Positions 42,678-50,979 of a DNA stretch of 64,000 nucleotides are shown here, in pieces (within the stretch, counting starts at the first letter, position 1; each line of letters starts with the position of its first letter). The notes under the pieces are model-generated. The model did no database searches. It was given only the letters and a program-made list of their open reading frames with translations, and was not told the origin of the DNA. The stretch is from positions 262,660 through 326,659 of the forward strand of contig DASZPM010000007.1 in NCBI GenBank assembly GCA_035550215.1. Reading direction: 5' to 3'. Made by a program: the position numbers and the translations under genes. This DNA is from JABDFW01 sp035550215. GTDB lineage: Bacteria > Bacteroidota > Bacteroidia > Chitinophagales > Chitinophagaceae.

Positions 42678-43307
42678 AATCGTTATAGATTTTAAATAAT
42701 TAACAGTTATTTTAAGTGCAACTTGCCCCGCTATTTTTGTGCCACGAGCGGTAAAAAAGCCAAAATTTCATTTTGATACCGGTTAGCCTATGGCAGCAAT
42801 TACAGATTGACAGTTTGCAAAGGGGCACAAAGGAAAGGCATTTGCGTCTAAGTGACAAAATTTCATTCAGTTCTGCCACCTTCGCCTGTCCTGATGTCCC
42901 ACATATTTATACAACGTTATTAACCTTTGCCGGTTCGCCCTTTACGCCAATTTTATATTCAATAATGATTTCAGTACATCTTTTAATTTTCAAATAATTG
43001 ATAATCAATTATATATATTAAGGCGGCATTGGAAAAGAGGGGAATACGGAGAAGAAAGACTGGGAATTAGTCATACCTTTCTAATTACACCCAACAGGAA
43101 AAAGAATCAAGGCAGCATTGTTCCCCTTCAAAATTGCTCACTACTGTACGCAGTATTCTGCAAAAAGTGGATACTCTTGTCAAAATTTATGCAGCCCGGC
43201 TATTACCAAAAAAATTAGTCGGTGATTGAAATTTCGTCTCGAAGTATAACATTTTTATAAAGCCTGTTACAAAATGGATTGAACGCACCCCAATGCAAAA
43301 AGACAAT
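42678..43307. other. Intergenic region upstream of groESL
   Basis: About 630 bases with no supported gene; its right edge is the terminator of the deacetylase gene. It must contain the groESL promoter. No CIRCE operator is visible. TATTTTTG at about 42733-42740 is a -7-like match but points away from groES. The small plus-strand ORF at 42773-42997 has no protein-like features. The remainder shows no repeats, tRNA or clear hairpin. Confidence 0.4.
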
Positions 43308-43342
43308 AAAAAACGCAGAAATTATAAACTCCTGCGTTTTTT
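43308..43342 (-). terminator. Intrinsic terminator of the deacetylase gene
   Basis: AAAAAACGCAG and CTGCGTTTTTT form a perfect 11-bp stem with a 13-base loop. It lies 75 bases past the stop of the polysaccharide deacetylase gene, beyond the heptamer repeats. Confidence 0.75.
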
Positions 43343-43364
43343 GGCTAACCCCCTAATTTCATTT

Positions 43365-43432
43365 TTGTACTTTGTACATTCCTTCGTACTTCTAGCATTG
43401 TACCTCGTACCTTGTATTATTTTCTTTGTACT
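43365..43432. repeat. Degenerate tandem heptamers, consensus TTGTACC
   Basis: Units read in order: TTGTACT, TTGTACA, a 5-base partial, TCGTACT, TCTAGCA, TTGTACC, TCGTACC, TTGTATT, a degenerate unit, then TTGTACT. The array covers the last codons of the deacetylase gene and its 3' untranslated region. Confidence 0.6.
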
Positions 43433-44247
43433 AGCGGGTAATGGTCAATTGTTTCAAACACATTCCGCGGGTCTTGTTTTAAGGTAGCTACAAATTTGCT
43501 TAAAGAGTCTGCGTACTGCGGTTTATCAAACATACGGTCATGTGCCAGTATTACTACGGCATTTGGCTCATTATTAAGGTCATTATCAAAACGGTCGTTA
43601 ACCTCTTTAACAATTGCATCAACACTTTGCTCGGGTATGGAACCTACATGAGGAACATTCTTAAACCTCCATTCAATATCCCATCCTATAACTTTATATC
43701 CCATTGAATCAAGTAGCCTGCAAACCGGCATGGTTGACTTTGGTCCCCTCATTTCGCCCTTGCCAACCCACGAGTTGTTGCCTGGCAGCCTTATTATTTT
43801 AACAGGCACATTTAAGTCCTGCTCGTTGTGTAAAAAGTCCCGTATAGCGCTGTCAGGGTGCGCATAAAATTCCCTGTATTTATTATATGCGTGCGAATAA
43901 CTGTGATTGGCTATCAAAAATTCAGGGTAATCGTCACGCAGGCTGTCCACTATTCTTTTTTTTGCGCGGCTGTTTGCGTTAAAGCCAACTACAAAAAAAG
44001 TAGCTTTTACGCCCTGCTGGCGAAATATATTTTTGCAAATATTTGTTCCGGGCGGCTGAGGGGCATCGTCCCATGTAAGAAATATATATCTTTTACTGCT
44101 GTCATATTTAATAGGGGTTCCCGGCACGGGCTTTTGGACAACGGCAGTAGAGTCAGCGGCGGGTTTATTGCCCGAATTACCGCTGCAGCCGGATAATAAA
44201 ATAAAAATTGCCGAAAATATACCTAAAAGAGATGTTAGTGTTTTCAT
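43417..44247 (-). CDS. Polysaccharide deacetylase-family lipoprotein
   Basis: Predicted lipoprotein (276 aa) with a NodB-type carbohydrate esterase 4 domain. ATG 44247 is chosen because it gives the signal KTLTSLLGIFSAIFILLSGC (lipid Cys21); an ATG 20 codons upstream adds nothing typical. Seen: TWDDAP (motif 1, catalytic and metal Asp), NHSYSHA (motif 2, two metal His), RLPGNNSW (motif 3) and ILAHDRM near the end. Substrate is probably an N-acetylated glycan or peptidoglycan. The TACCTTTGC box at 44304-44312 would give a leader of about 50 bases. It diverges from the glycosyltransferase at 44426. Confidence 0.85.
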   Translation of the reverse strand: MKTLTSLLGIFSAIFILLSGCSGNSGNKPAADSTAVVQKPVPGTPIKYDSSKRYIFLTWDDAPQPPGTNICKNIFRQQGVKATFFVVGFNANSRAKKRIVDSLRDDYPEFLIANHSYSHAYNKYREFYAHPDSAIRDFLHNEQDLNVPVKIIRLPGNNSWVGKGEMRGPKSTMPVCRLLDSMGYKVIGWDIEWRFKNVPHVGSIPEQSVDAIVKEVNDRFDNDLNNEPNAVVILAHDRMFDKPQYADSLSKFVATLKQDPRNVFETIDHYPLVQRK

Positions 44248-44303
44248 TTTACCATATTGTTTTTGAAGAATTTTTATAAACCATCGGCAGACAGCTATAT
44301 AAC

Positions 44304-44312
44304 GCAAAGGTA
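44304..44312 (-). promoter_or_regulatory. Putative -7 promoter element for the deacetylase gene
   Basis: Minus strand TACCTTTGC, an exact TAnnTTTGC match, about 57 bases before the chosen ATG. It also argues against the upstream ATG at 44307, which the box itself overlaps. Confidence 0.45.
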
Positions 44313-44392
44313 TTGGTTTTGAGTGTGATATTTTAAAATAAGCTCGCTAGCTCATTACTTTGGCGTTTTTATAAGAAAGTAAAAGAGATGAT

Positions 44393-44401
44393 TACATTTG
44401 C
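44393..44401 (+). promoter_or_regulatory. Putative -7 promoter element for the glycan-island glycosyltransferase
   Basis: TACATTTGC, exact TAnnTTTGC, 24 bases before the ATG at 44426. It faces away from the deacetylase promoter 80 bases to the left. Confidence 0.45.
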
Positions 44402-44425
44402 CGTGAAAAATAACTGGCAAGCCGC

Positions 44426-45574
44426 ATGGGAGGAGGTAAAAAAAACGAAATAAGGATATTAGGTTTGGTATCGTATAATTTTTTGCCTGCCAAAATGGGC
44501 GGGCAAAAAGGCATTGGATTATTTTATTCCTTTTTTTGCAAAAAAGTAAATTTGGTTTGTGTTACTACTAAAAGTAACGACCCCAAAGCCGCGGAGTACG
44601 AAGTGCTTAATATACTTTCTAACTCACCTTTACGCTATGTAAACGTTTTTTATTTTTTTACGTTGTGTAAAATAATCAGGCAGAAACAAATCACACACCT
44701 TCAAATTGAACATCCTTATTATGGCTGGCTGGCTTTGATGTTGCAATCTTTTTGCGGGGTTAAACTAATTCTTCATAGCCATAATATTGAAGGGGAGCGT
44801 TTTAAGGCCTTGGGCAAATGGTGGGCTAACATATTGCTGCGATACGAAAAAAGGATTCACCGCAGGGCTGACTACATTTTTTTTGTTACTGATGAAGACA
44901 GGCAATATTCTATCAACAGGTTTGGCGTACAAGCCGTAAAATGTATAACAACCCCGTATGGCATTGAGTGGGGTGAAGCACCTTCGGAAGAAGAAAGGGC
45001 AGAAGCAAAGAAAACTCTTGCGGCGCAATATAACTTCAGCCCGAACGAAAGGGTATTACTATTAAATGGTTCATTCAACTATAAACCTAATTTAGATGCG
45101 CTGCTGTATGTAATAAATAAATTAACCCCTATTTTTTTAGCAACCCCGGGGTTTACCTGCAAAATTTTTATTTGCGGCAAAGGTATACCGGCAAACATAA
45201 GCAGTGTAAGTTATCCTAATGTATACATAGCTGGTTTTGTGGATGATATAAGTGTTTATTTTAAGGGCGCTGATATTTTTTTAAACCCCGTATCTTCTGG
45301 CGGTGGTATAAAAACCAAGGTGGTGGAAGCTTTGGGGTACGATTTGTTCGTGGTGTCGCTGCAAGACGGCAGTATTGGCATACCGGCCGATATTACCGGT
45401 GAAAAACTGGTTATTATTGCCGATGATAATGATGCAGATGCCTTTGCCAGTGCAGTTATGGCCTTGCAGGATAAAACTGCGCATATACCGGCAGCATATT
45501 TTGATTATTTTTATTGGGAGGGTATTGCAGAAAGAGCGGCGGAGTTTGTAACGCAATATTTTTATTTACAATAG
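44426..45574 (+). CDS. Glycosyltransferase, GT4-like
   Basis: Probable GT-B-fold glycosyltransferase (382 aa) that transfers a sugar from a nucleotide donor. Seen: an N-terminal acceptor domain with GGQKGIGLFYS near 25-35 and LHSHNIEGERF near 115, a linker, and a C-terminal donor domain with NGSFNYKPNLDALLY, IFICGKGIP, VYIAGFVDDISVYF and the SSGGGIKTKVVEALGY motif near 290-305 that replaces the classical EX7E site. No signal peptide or membrane helix. It is the first gene of the glycan island, with its own promoter, and lies 139 bases from the CDP-sugar genes. Confidence 0.85.
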   Translation: MGGGKKNEIRILGLVSYNFLPAKMGGQKGIGLFYSFFCKKVNLVCVTTKSNDPKAAEYEVLNILSNSPLRYVNVFYFFTLCKIIRQKQITHLQIEHPYYGWLALMLQSFCGVKLILHSHNIEGERFKALGKWWANILLRYEKRIHRRADYIFFVTDEDRQYSINRFGVQAVKCITTPYGIEWGEAPSEEERAEAKKTLAAQYNFSPNERVLLLNGSFNYKPNLDALLYVINKLTPIFLATPGFTCKIFICGKGIPANISSVSYPNVYIAGFVDDISVYFKGADIFLNPVSSGGGIKTKVVEALGYDLFVVSLQDGSIGIPADITGEKLVIIADDNDADAFASAVMALQDKTAHIPAAYFDYFYWEGIAERAAEFVTQYFYLQ

Positions 45575-45615
45575 CTATTTTTAAGCGTGCATACTGCTGA
45601 ACAGTAAATTTAAAT

Positions 45616-45623
45616 TATATTTG
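45616..45623 (+). promoter_or_regulatory. Putative -7 promoter element for the CDP-sugar operon
   Basis: TATATTTG, exact to TAnnTTTG, 90 bases upstream of the rfbF ATG. The trailing base is A rather than C, and no spaced -33 box is seen, so support is modest. Confidence 0.33.
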
Positions 45624-45713
45624 ATGCCCGCTTTAAGCCTTATTGCTTTATGTGTTGATTGCTAATGTGTTATGATAACAAAAGAAATAATTAACCAGTT
45701 TTTTTGAGGTAGT

Positions 45714-46490
45714 ATGAAAGTCGTCATTTTTGCAGGCGGGCTCGGTACCCGTATTTCAGAAGAAACAGATGTTCGCCCCAAACCAATGGTTGAAATTGGC
45801 GGCAAGCCAATTCTATGGCATATAATGAAAATTTACGGCCATTATGGCTTCAACGACTTCATTATTTGCCTTGGTTACAAAGGGTATGTAATAAAGGAAT
45901 ACTTTATGAACTACTTTTTGCATAACTCAGATATAACTATTGATATTAAAAGTAACAGCCTCCAGGTGCACGACACCAATAGTGAGGCATTTAAAGTAAC
46001 ACTTGTTAACACCGGCATAAATACCAAAACTGCAGGCAGGCTTAAAATGGTGGAGAAATATATTGGTAATGAAGACTTTATGTTAACTTATGGTGATGGC
46101 GTGAGCAATGTTGATTTACACAAATTGCTTGCCTTTCATAAACAACATGGCAAAATAGCTACAATAACCGGTGTACAACTGGCATCTCGGTTTGGTGGCA
46201 TGGATTTGGATGACAACGGCGAAGTGCTTGAATTTAAGGAAAAAACAAAAGATGAAAGCAAATGGATTAACGCAGGTTTTTTTGTTTTAAAACCAGCTGT
46301 ATTTAAATACCTGCAAAATGATATGAGCAATATGATGTGGGAAGACGACCCTCTTGAGCAGCTTTCAGCAGATGGTGAGTTAGCAGCCTACCGCCATACT
46401 GGCTTTTGGAAATGTATGGATGCGTTGAGAGATAAAATTGAATTGGAAGAGCTTTGGCAAAATAAAGAAGCTAAATGGAAAATTTGGTAA
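45714..46490 (+). CDS. rfbF: Glucose-1-phosphate cytidylyltransferase
   Basis: Makes CDP-glucose from CTP and glucose-1-phosphate, the entry to CDP-hexose pathways. Seen in 258 aa: the nucleotide-binding FAGGLGTRISEETDVRPKPM motif (4-23), GGKPILWHIMKIY (30-42), YGDGVSNVDL, NAGFFVLKP and WEDDPLEQL, all typical of this family rather than dTDP-glucose pyrophosphorylases. Length is standard. The next gene, CDP-glucose 4,6-dehydratase, overlaps its 3' end by 16 bases, so translation is likely coupled. Confidence 0.95.
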   Translation: MKVVIFAGGLGTRISEETDVRPKPMVEIGGKPILWHIMKIYGHYGFNDFIICLGYKGYVIKEYFMNYFLHNSDITIDIKSNSLQVHDTNSEAFKVTLVNTGINTKTAGRLKMVEKYIGNEDFMLTYGDGVSNVDLHKLLAFHKQHGKIATITGVQLASRFGGMDLDDNGEVLEFKEKTKDESKWINAGFFVLKPAVFKYLQNDMSNMMWEDDPLEQLSADGELAAYRHTGFWKCMDALRDKIELEELWQNKEAKWKIW

Positions 46491-47560
46491 GCGTAAAAAG
46501 CCTTCAATCTTTTTATAATAATAAAAAGGTATTCATAACAGGCCATACTGGCTTTAAAGGTGCTTGGCTTATGGCGTTGTTGCACCAGTTGGGCGCTACC
46601 GTTAAGGGTTATGCCCTTTCGCCGGAATACAACAACGGGTTATTCAGCCGCTTACAGCCATTGGGCATTGCTGAAAGCATTATTGCTGATATAAGGGATA
46701 GAAAGAAGCTAGAGGAGGAAATTATCGCATTTCAGCCCGATTATATTTTTCACCTGGCGGCCCAGCCACTTGTAAGGAGGTCTTACCGCATACCGGCTGA
46801 AACATTTGATGTTAATGTAACGGGTACTGCCAACGTGATGGAAGCGCTTATTCCATTACAAAAAAGTTGTGCAGCCGTTATTATTACAACAGATAAGGTG
46901 TATGAGAATATAGAAAAAAATGTTTTGTACACTGAAAATGATAAGTTGGGCGGCTACGACCCGTACAGTGCCAGTAAAGCCTGCGCCGAGCTTGTTATCA
47001 GCTCATTTAGAAACTCTTTTTTTAACATAAATACAATTAATGAACACAGGAAAGCGTTGGCGGCAGCGCGTGCCGGGAATGTAATTGGTGGTGGTGACTG
47101 GAGTACAGACAGAATTTTGCCGGATGTTGTACGTGCCCTGGCAAAAGGTGAAACCATACAAGTGCGTAATCCTCATGCAGTAAGGCCCTGGCAGCATGTG
47201 CTTGAGCCGTTAACGGGCTACTTGCTTTTAGGCGCATTGCTGCACGAAAATGCCATCATATATTCAGGGGCATATAATTTTGGGCCCATGCCTGAAGATC
47301 ATTTAGATGTTGGAAACTTTGTTAACTGTGCTATAGCTGCATGGGGCAGCGGCCAGTGGCACGATGCTTCAGATCCTGCAGCAGTACACGAAGCAGGGTT
47401 CTTAAAACTGGATATTAAAAAGGCACTTACCACACTTGGCTGGCAACCTAAGTTAAACGCGCAGGAAGCAATTAAGTGGGCTGTTGCCTGGTACAAGCAA
47501 CCGGGTAATGCGCAGGCTGATTTTACTTTCGAACAAATAAAAAACTACCTGACTATATGA
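46475..47560 (+). CDS. rfbG: CDP-glucose 4,6-dehydratase
   Basis: Short-chain dehydrogenase that converts CDP-glucose to CDP-4-keto-6-deoxyglucose using bound NAD. Seen in 361 aa: FITGHTGFKGAWL (Rossmann glycine motif, about 20-32), FHLAAQPLVRRSY, the catalytic YSASKACAE with Tyr and Lys three residues apart, GNVIGGGDWS, and RPWQHVLEPL near 235, a signature of this enzyme. Length is standard. It overlaps rfbF by 16 bases and the next gene by four (ATGA). The product feeds either 3,6-dideoxysugars or branched sugars; the neighbours favour the latter. Confidence 0.94.
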   Translation: MENLVSVKSLQSFYNNKKVFITGHTGFKGAWLMALLHQLGATVKGYALSPEYNNGLFSRLQPLGIAESIIADIRDRKKLEEEIIAFQPDYIFHLAAQPLVRRSYRIPAETFDVNVTGTANVMEALIPLQKSCAAVIITTDKVYENIEKNVLYTENDKLGGYDPYSASKACAELVISSFRNSFFNINTINEHRKALAAARAGNVIGGGDWSTDRILPDVVRALAKGETIQVRNPHAVRPWQHVLEPLTGYLLLGALLHENAIIYSGAYNFGPMPEDHLDVGNFVNCAIAAWGSGQWHDASDPAAVHEAGFLKLDIKKALTTLGWQPKLNAQEAIKWAVAWYKQPGNAQADFTFEQIKNYLTI

Positions 47561-48105
47561 TGAATTTTGTGCCGCTTACATTGGTTGGTAGCTACGAAAT
47601 AACGCCATCAGTCTTAACCGACAGCAGGGGCTGGTTTGCAAGAACATATTGTAAAGACGAATTTGCGGCGATAGGGCATGTTAAAGAGTGGGTGCAGCTT
47701 AACCATTCTTTTACAACCCATAAAGGAACTATAAGGGGTATGCATTACCAACTGCCGCCACATACCGAAATTAAAATGGTAAAATGTATTGCCGGGGCCG
47801 TATATGACGTAATTATTGATTTGCGGGAAGGCTCACCTACTTTTTTGCAATGGTATGGCACCCAGCTTTCGGCCGTCAATAAAAAAATGCTTTATATACC
47901 TGAAGGTTTTGCTCACGGGTTTCAAACGCTGGAAGATAATTGTGAACTTATATACCATCATTCGGCAACCTATACGCCCGGTTTTGAGGCGGGGATAAAA
48001 TATGACGAACCGCGGGTTAATATTCATTGGCCGTTGGTTGTAACAGAAATTTCACACAGGGATGAGCAGTTTTTGCTGATTAGCCCTGATTTTAAAGGAA
48101 TATAA
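47557..48105 (+). CDS. dTDP-4-dehydrorhamnose 3,5-epimerase-family protein
   Basis: Cupin epimerase (182 aa) of the RmlC family, which inverts carbons 3 and/or 5 of a 4-keto-6-deoxyhexose. Seen: TDSRGWFARTY, VQLNHSFTTHKGTIRGMHYQ with the catalytic His in RGMHYQ, the KMVKCIAGAVYDVIIDLR beta core (Lys and Asp), and YIPEGFAHGFQTLED with the Tyr/His pocket. The family is normally tied to dTDP-sugars, but here it is embedded between CDP-glucose genes and a methyltransferase, so its substrate is probably a CDP-sugar. The start overlaps rfbG by four bases and the methyltransferase follows two bases past the stop. Confidence 0.9.
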   Translation: MMNFVPLTLVGSYEITPSVLTDSRGWFARTYCKDEFAAIGHVKEWVQLNHSFTTHKGTIRGMHYQLPPHTEIKMVKCIAGAVYDVIIDLREGSPTFLQWYGTQLSAVNKKMLYIPEGFAHGFQTLEDNCELIYHHSATYTPGFEAGIKYDEPRVNIHWPLVVTEISHRDEQFLLISPDFKGI

Positions 48106-48107
48106 TT

Positions 48108-49334
48108 ATGCAATGCAGGTTTTGTAAAACCCAACTACAACATACGTTTATTGACCTGGTAAATTCACCGGCATCTAACTCCTATCTTACAGTTGAGCAA
48201 TTAAATGAACCTGAAATTTTTTACCCGTTAAAAGTATATACTTGTCATCAATGTTTTTTAGTGCAAATTGACGAATATAAAAAGTCTGATGCAATTTTTA
48301 ACAGCAATTACGCCTATTTCTCCTCGTACTCAACAAGCTGGTTAAAGCATGCGAAAAACTATACTGACATTATGCAGCAGCGGTTTAGCTACAATGAGGG
48401 AAGCCGTATAATAGAAATAGCCTCAAACGACGGCTATCTTCTGCAGTATTTTAAAGAAAAAAATATTCCTGTACTGGGTATTGAGCCAACCGCCAATACT
48501 GCACAGGTGGCTATAAATAAAGGCATTGACAGTGTAGTTGATTTTTTTGGAGTACGGCTGGCTACAAAATTGGCAGGAGAAGGCATAAAAGCAGACCTGT
48601 TATTGGGCAACAATGTGTTAGCCCATGTACCTGATATTATTGATTTTGTGGGCGGTATGAAAATAATATTGAAAGATGACGGTGTAATAACAATGGAATT
48701 TCCACACGTATTACAGCTTATTAATAATAATCAATTTGACACTATTTACCATGAACATTTCTCTTACCTGTCATTCTACACGGTAAAGCAAATATTTGAA
48801 TCGCAGGGCCTGCAAATGTTTGATGTTGATGAAATACCCACACACGGTGGTTCACTAAGAATTTATGCAAAACATAAGGAAGACGGGAGCAGGCAGGTTT
48901 CAGAAAATGTACAGGCATTACTGGAAAAAGAAGGGAAACAGGGCATAACAACTATAACTTATTATGAAGGGCTTCAGCAAAAAGCTTTACAGGTAAAGTT
49001 AGATTTAACAGAATTTCTTATCAATCAAAAAAGAGCATCAAAAAAAGTCGCAGCGTACGGCGCGGCCGCAAAGGGTAATACTTTGTTAAACTATTGTGGT
49101 ATTAAAAGTGATCTTATTGCTTTTGTTGCAGATGCCAACCCGCATAAGCAAAACACTTTTTTGCCGGCCAGTCATATACCTGTAGTAAATGAAACGCAGT
49201 TAAAGAACGAAAGGCCAGACTATATAATTATTTTGCCCTGGAATATAAAGGATGAAATAATGCAACAGCTCAGCTATATTAAGGATTGGGGCGGAAGGTT
49301 TGTAATACCGATACCCCGACTGCAAGTTTTATAA
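48108..49334 (+). CDS. NDP-hexose C-methyltransferase-like protein (SAM-dependent)
   Basis: SAM-dependent methyltransferase (408 aa) of the TylCIII/C-3 sugar methyltransferase group, which adds a methyl to carbon of a 4-ketohexose. Seen: an N-terminal zinc ribbon CRFCKTQ with CHQC, the SAM-binding IIEIASNDGYLL (about 100-111), VLGIEPTANTA, LLGNNVLAHVPDI, FEFPH-like TMEFPHVLQL, DTIYHEHFSYLSF (the catalytic YHEH) and a C-terminal Rossmann-like domain with KVAAYGAAAKGNTLLNY. It sits inside the CDP-sugar operon, so a CDP-4-keto-6-deoxyhexose is the likely substrate. Position of methylation (probably C3) is inferred from the family. Confidence 0.9.
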   Translation: MQCRFCKTQLQHTFIDLVNSPASNSYLTVEQLNEPEIFYPLKVYTCHQCFLVQIDEYKKSDAIFNSNYAYFSSYSTSWLKHAKNYTDIMQQRFSYNEGSRIIEIASNDGYLLQYFKEKNIPVLGIEPTANTAQVAINKGIDSVVDFFGVRLATKLAGEGIKADLLLGNNVLAHVPDIIDFVGGMKIILKDDGVITMEFPHVLQLINNNQFDTIYHEHFSYLSFYTVKQIFESQGLQMFDVDEIPTHGGSLRIYAKHKEDGSRQVSENVQALLEKEGKQGITTITYYEGLQQKALQVKLDLTEFLINQKRASKKVAAYGAAAKGNTLLNYCGIKSDLIAFVADANPHKQNTFLPASHIPVVNETQLKNERPDYIIILPWNIKDEIMQQLSYIKDWGGRFVIPIPRLQVL

Positions 49335-49347
49335 AGTAAGCAATATT

Positions 49348-50217
49348 ATGGCAAAAGTTTTGGTAACCGGTGCGACAGGCTTTATTGGTAACTACGTGGT
49401 ACAGCAGTTATTGTACAATAACCACCAGGTAATTGCCACATCGTCCAACGAGGAGAAAGCCAAAACTTTTGACTGGTTTGGCCATGTTGCCTTTATACCG
49501 CTTAACCTTGAAAATTTTGACAATAGCGTTGATTATTTTCAATTTTTTAATAGCCCTGATGTTATCATCCATCTTGCATGGCAGGGCTTGCCCAATTATA
49601 CATCGCTGTTTCATTTCGAGAATAACCTACCAAGGGATTATGCTTTTTTAAAGAACTTAATAACGCACGGCGCTAAAGATATTACTATAACCGGAACCTG
49701 CTTTGAGTATGGTATGAAACAAGGGCTATTAACTGAAGATATGCTCTCTGCGCCTGCCAACCCTTACGCGCTGGCAAAAGATACATTAAGAAAGTTTTTG
49801 CTGGAGTTGCAAAAAAAGCAGCCATTTAATTTAAAATGGATCCGCCTTTTTTATATGTATGGGAAAGGGCAAAATGAAAATTCTTTGTTTTCGCAGTTGG
49901 ACCGTGCTTTAGCAAATGGGGAAACTGTTTTTAATATGAGCGGCGGTGAACAGGTAAGGGATTATTTGCCTGTGACAAAAGTTGCTGAAAATATTACGAT
50001 AATAGCTACGCAAAATAATGTGCAGGGTATTATAAATTGCTGCAGCAATATGCCTATTACAGTAAAAAAGCTGATACAGGATTATTTGAAAAACAGCAAT
50101 CAACAAATATCCCTTAATCTTGGCTTTTACCCGTATGCAGATTATGAGCCTATGGCTTTTTGGGGAGATGATACAAAATTAAAAATTATACTTAATAATG
50201 AGCAATGCGTAAATTAG
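49348..50217 (+). CDS. NAD-dependent epimerase/dehydratase, probable 4-ketoreductase
   Basis: Extended SDR enzyme (289 aa). Seen: VTGATGFIGNYVV (5-17) for NAD(P), IIHLAWQGLP, the catalytic Tyr and Lys in NPYALAKDTLRKFL, and a small C-terminal domain. As the last sugar-modifying gene of the CDP-hexose operon it is the natural candidate for reducing the 4-keto group after dehydration, methylation and epimerisation. Specificity for CDP-sugar is inferred. It overlaps the FkbM gene by 13 bases. Confidence 0.88.
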   Translation: MAKVLVTGATGFIGNYVVQQLLYNNHQVIATSSNEEKAKTFDWFGHVAFIPLNLENFDNSVDYFQFFNSPDVIIHLAWQGLPNYTSLFHFENNLPRDYAFLKNLITHGAKDITITGTCFEYGMKQGLLTEDMLSAPANPYALAKDTLRKFLLELQKKQPFNLKWIRLFYMYGKGQNENSLFSQLDRALANGETVFNMSGGEQVRDYLPVTKVAENITIIATQNNVQGIINCCSNMPITVKKLIQDYLKNSNQQISLNLGFYPYADYEPMAFWGDDTKLKIILNNEQCVN

Positions 50218-50963
50218 GTTACGACATAATGCATTTAATACAGTTAATAAGATTTTTTGGTGTGAAGGATGGTTTCAAAATTTTTTTGGCAATAGCCTTT
50301 AATAGCCTGCTTGTAAGGGTTTCATCAATAAAGTTCAAAAATACCATTGAAATCCGCAAAAAAGATTCGGATCTTCCAATATTTTACCAGGTATTCGCGG
50401 AGCTGCAATATGATATAAACTATTTTTTAAAATATACACCAAAAACCATTGTGGATTGTGGCGCGAACGTTGGTTTTGCCTGTTTGTATTTTTCATCACT
50501 TTTTCCGGGCGCGGAAATTATTGCTGTGGAACCGCAGAAAGATAACTATAACCAACTTTGCAAAAATGTAAAAAGTTACAGCAATATAAAGCCTCTGCAT
50601 GCCGCAATTTGGCATAAGCCGGGTAAGTTAGTTATTAAAAATGAATCAGAGATGAGTGCAAGTTTTGAAGTTCAGGAAAATACGGAAGCAAACATAGCCG
50701 GCCTAAATGCTGTTACCATTGATGAGATAATACGAGATAATAATTTTGATCAAATTGACATTCTTAAAATCGATATTGAGGGCTCTGAATATAACTTGTT
50801 TGCAAACAACCCGCATACATGGCTTAGTAAAACCAGGTGCCTGGTAATTGAGCTGCATGATAATTTAAAGCCCGGCACCTCACAATTGTTTTTTAAGGAA
50901 ATGGCCAAATACGATTGGCAAACGGTTATAAAGGGGGAAAATATTGTTTGTTTTAAAGCATAA
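50205..50963 (+). CDS. FkbM-family methyltransferase
   Basis: SAM-dependent methyltransferase (252 aa) of the FkbM group, usually O-methylating sugars or polyketides. Seen: IVDCGANVGFACLYF (about 82-96, SAM loop), IIAVEPQKDNY (about 105-115), LKIDIEGSEYNLF (about 188-200) with the Asp/Glu metal or substrate residues, and a final CLVIELHD. It overlaps the end of the epimerase gene, so it belongs to the operon and may methylate the finished sugar or polysaccharide. The N-terminal 40 residues are hydrophobic and basic, perhaps membrane-associated. Confidence 0.87.
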   Translation: MRKLGYDIMHLIQLIRFFGVKDGFKIFLAIAFNSLLVRVSSIKFKNTIEIRKKDSDLPIFYQVFAELQYDINYFLKYTPKTIVDCGANVGFACLYFSSLFPGAEIIAVEPQKDNYNQLCKNVKSYSNIKPLHAAIWHKPGKLVIKNESEMSASFEVQENTEANIAGLNAVTIDEIIRDNNFDQIDILKIDIEGSEYNLFANNPHTWLSKTRCLVIELHDNLKPGTSQLFFKEMAKYDWQTVIKGENIVCFKA

Positions 50964-50979
50964 ATAAGTGCCCTGAATT

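Noticed and set aside
42678..42780. Possible sigma-54 promoter (TGGCAC and TTGCA) upstream of groES
   Set aside because: The two boxes are 17 bases apart; the required spacing is about 4-5.
42773..42997. 74-codon plus-strand ORF upstream of groES
   Set aside because: No protein-like composition, signal or homology I recognise; lies in the groESL promoter region.
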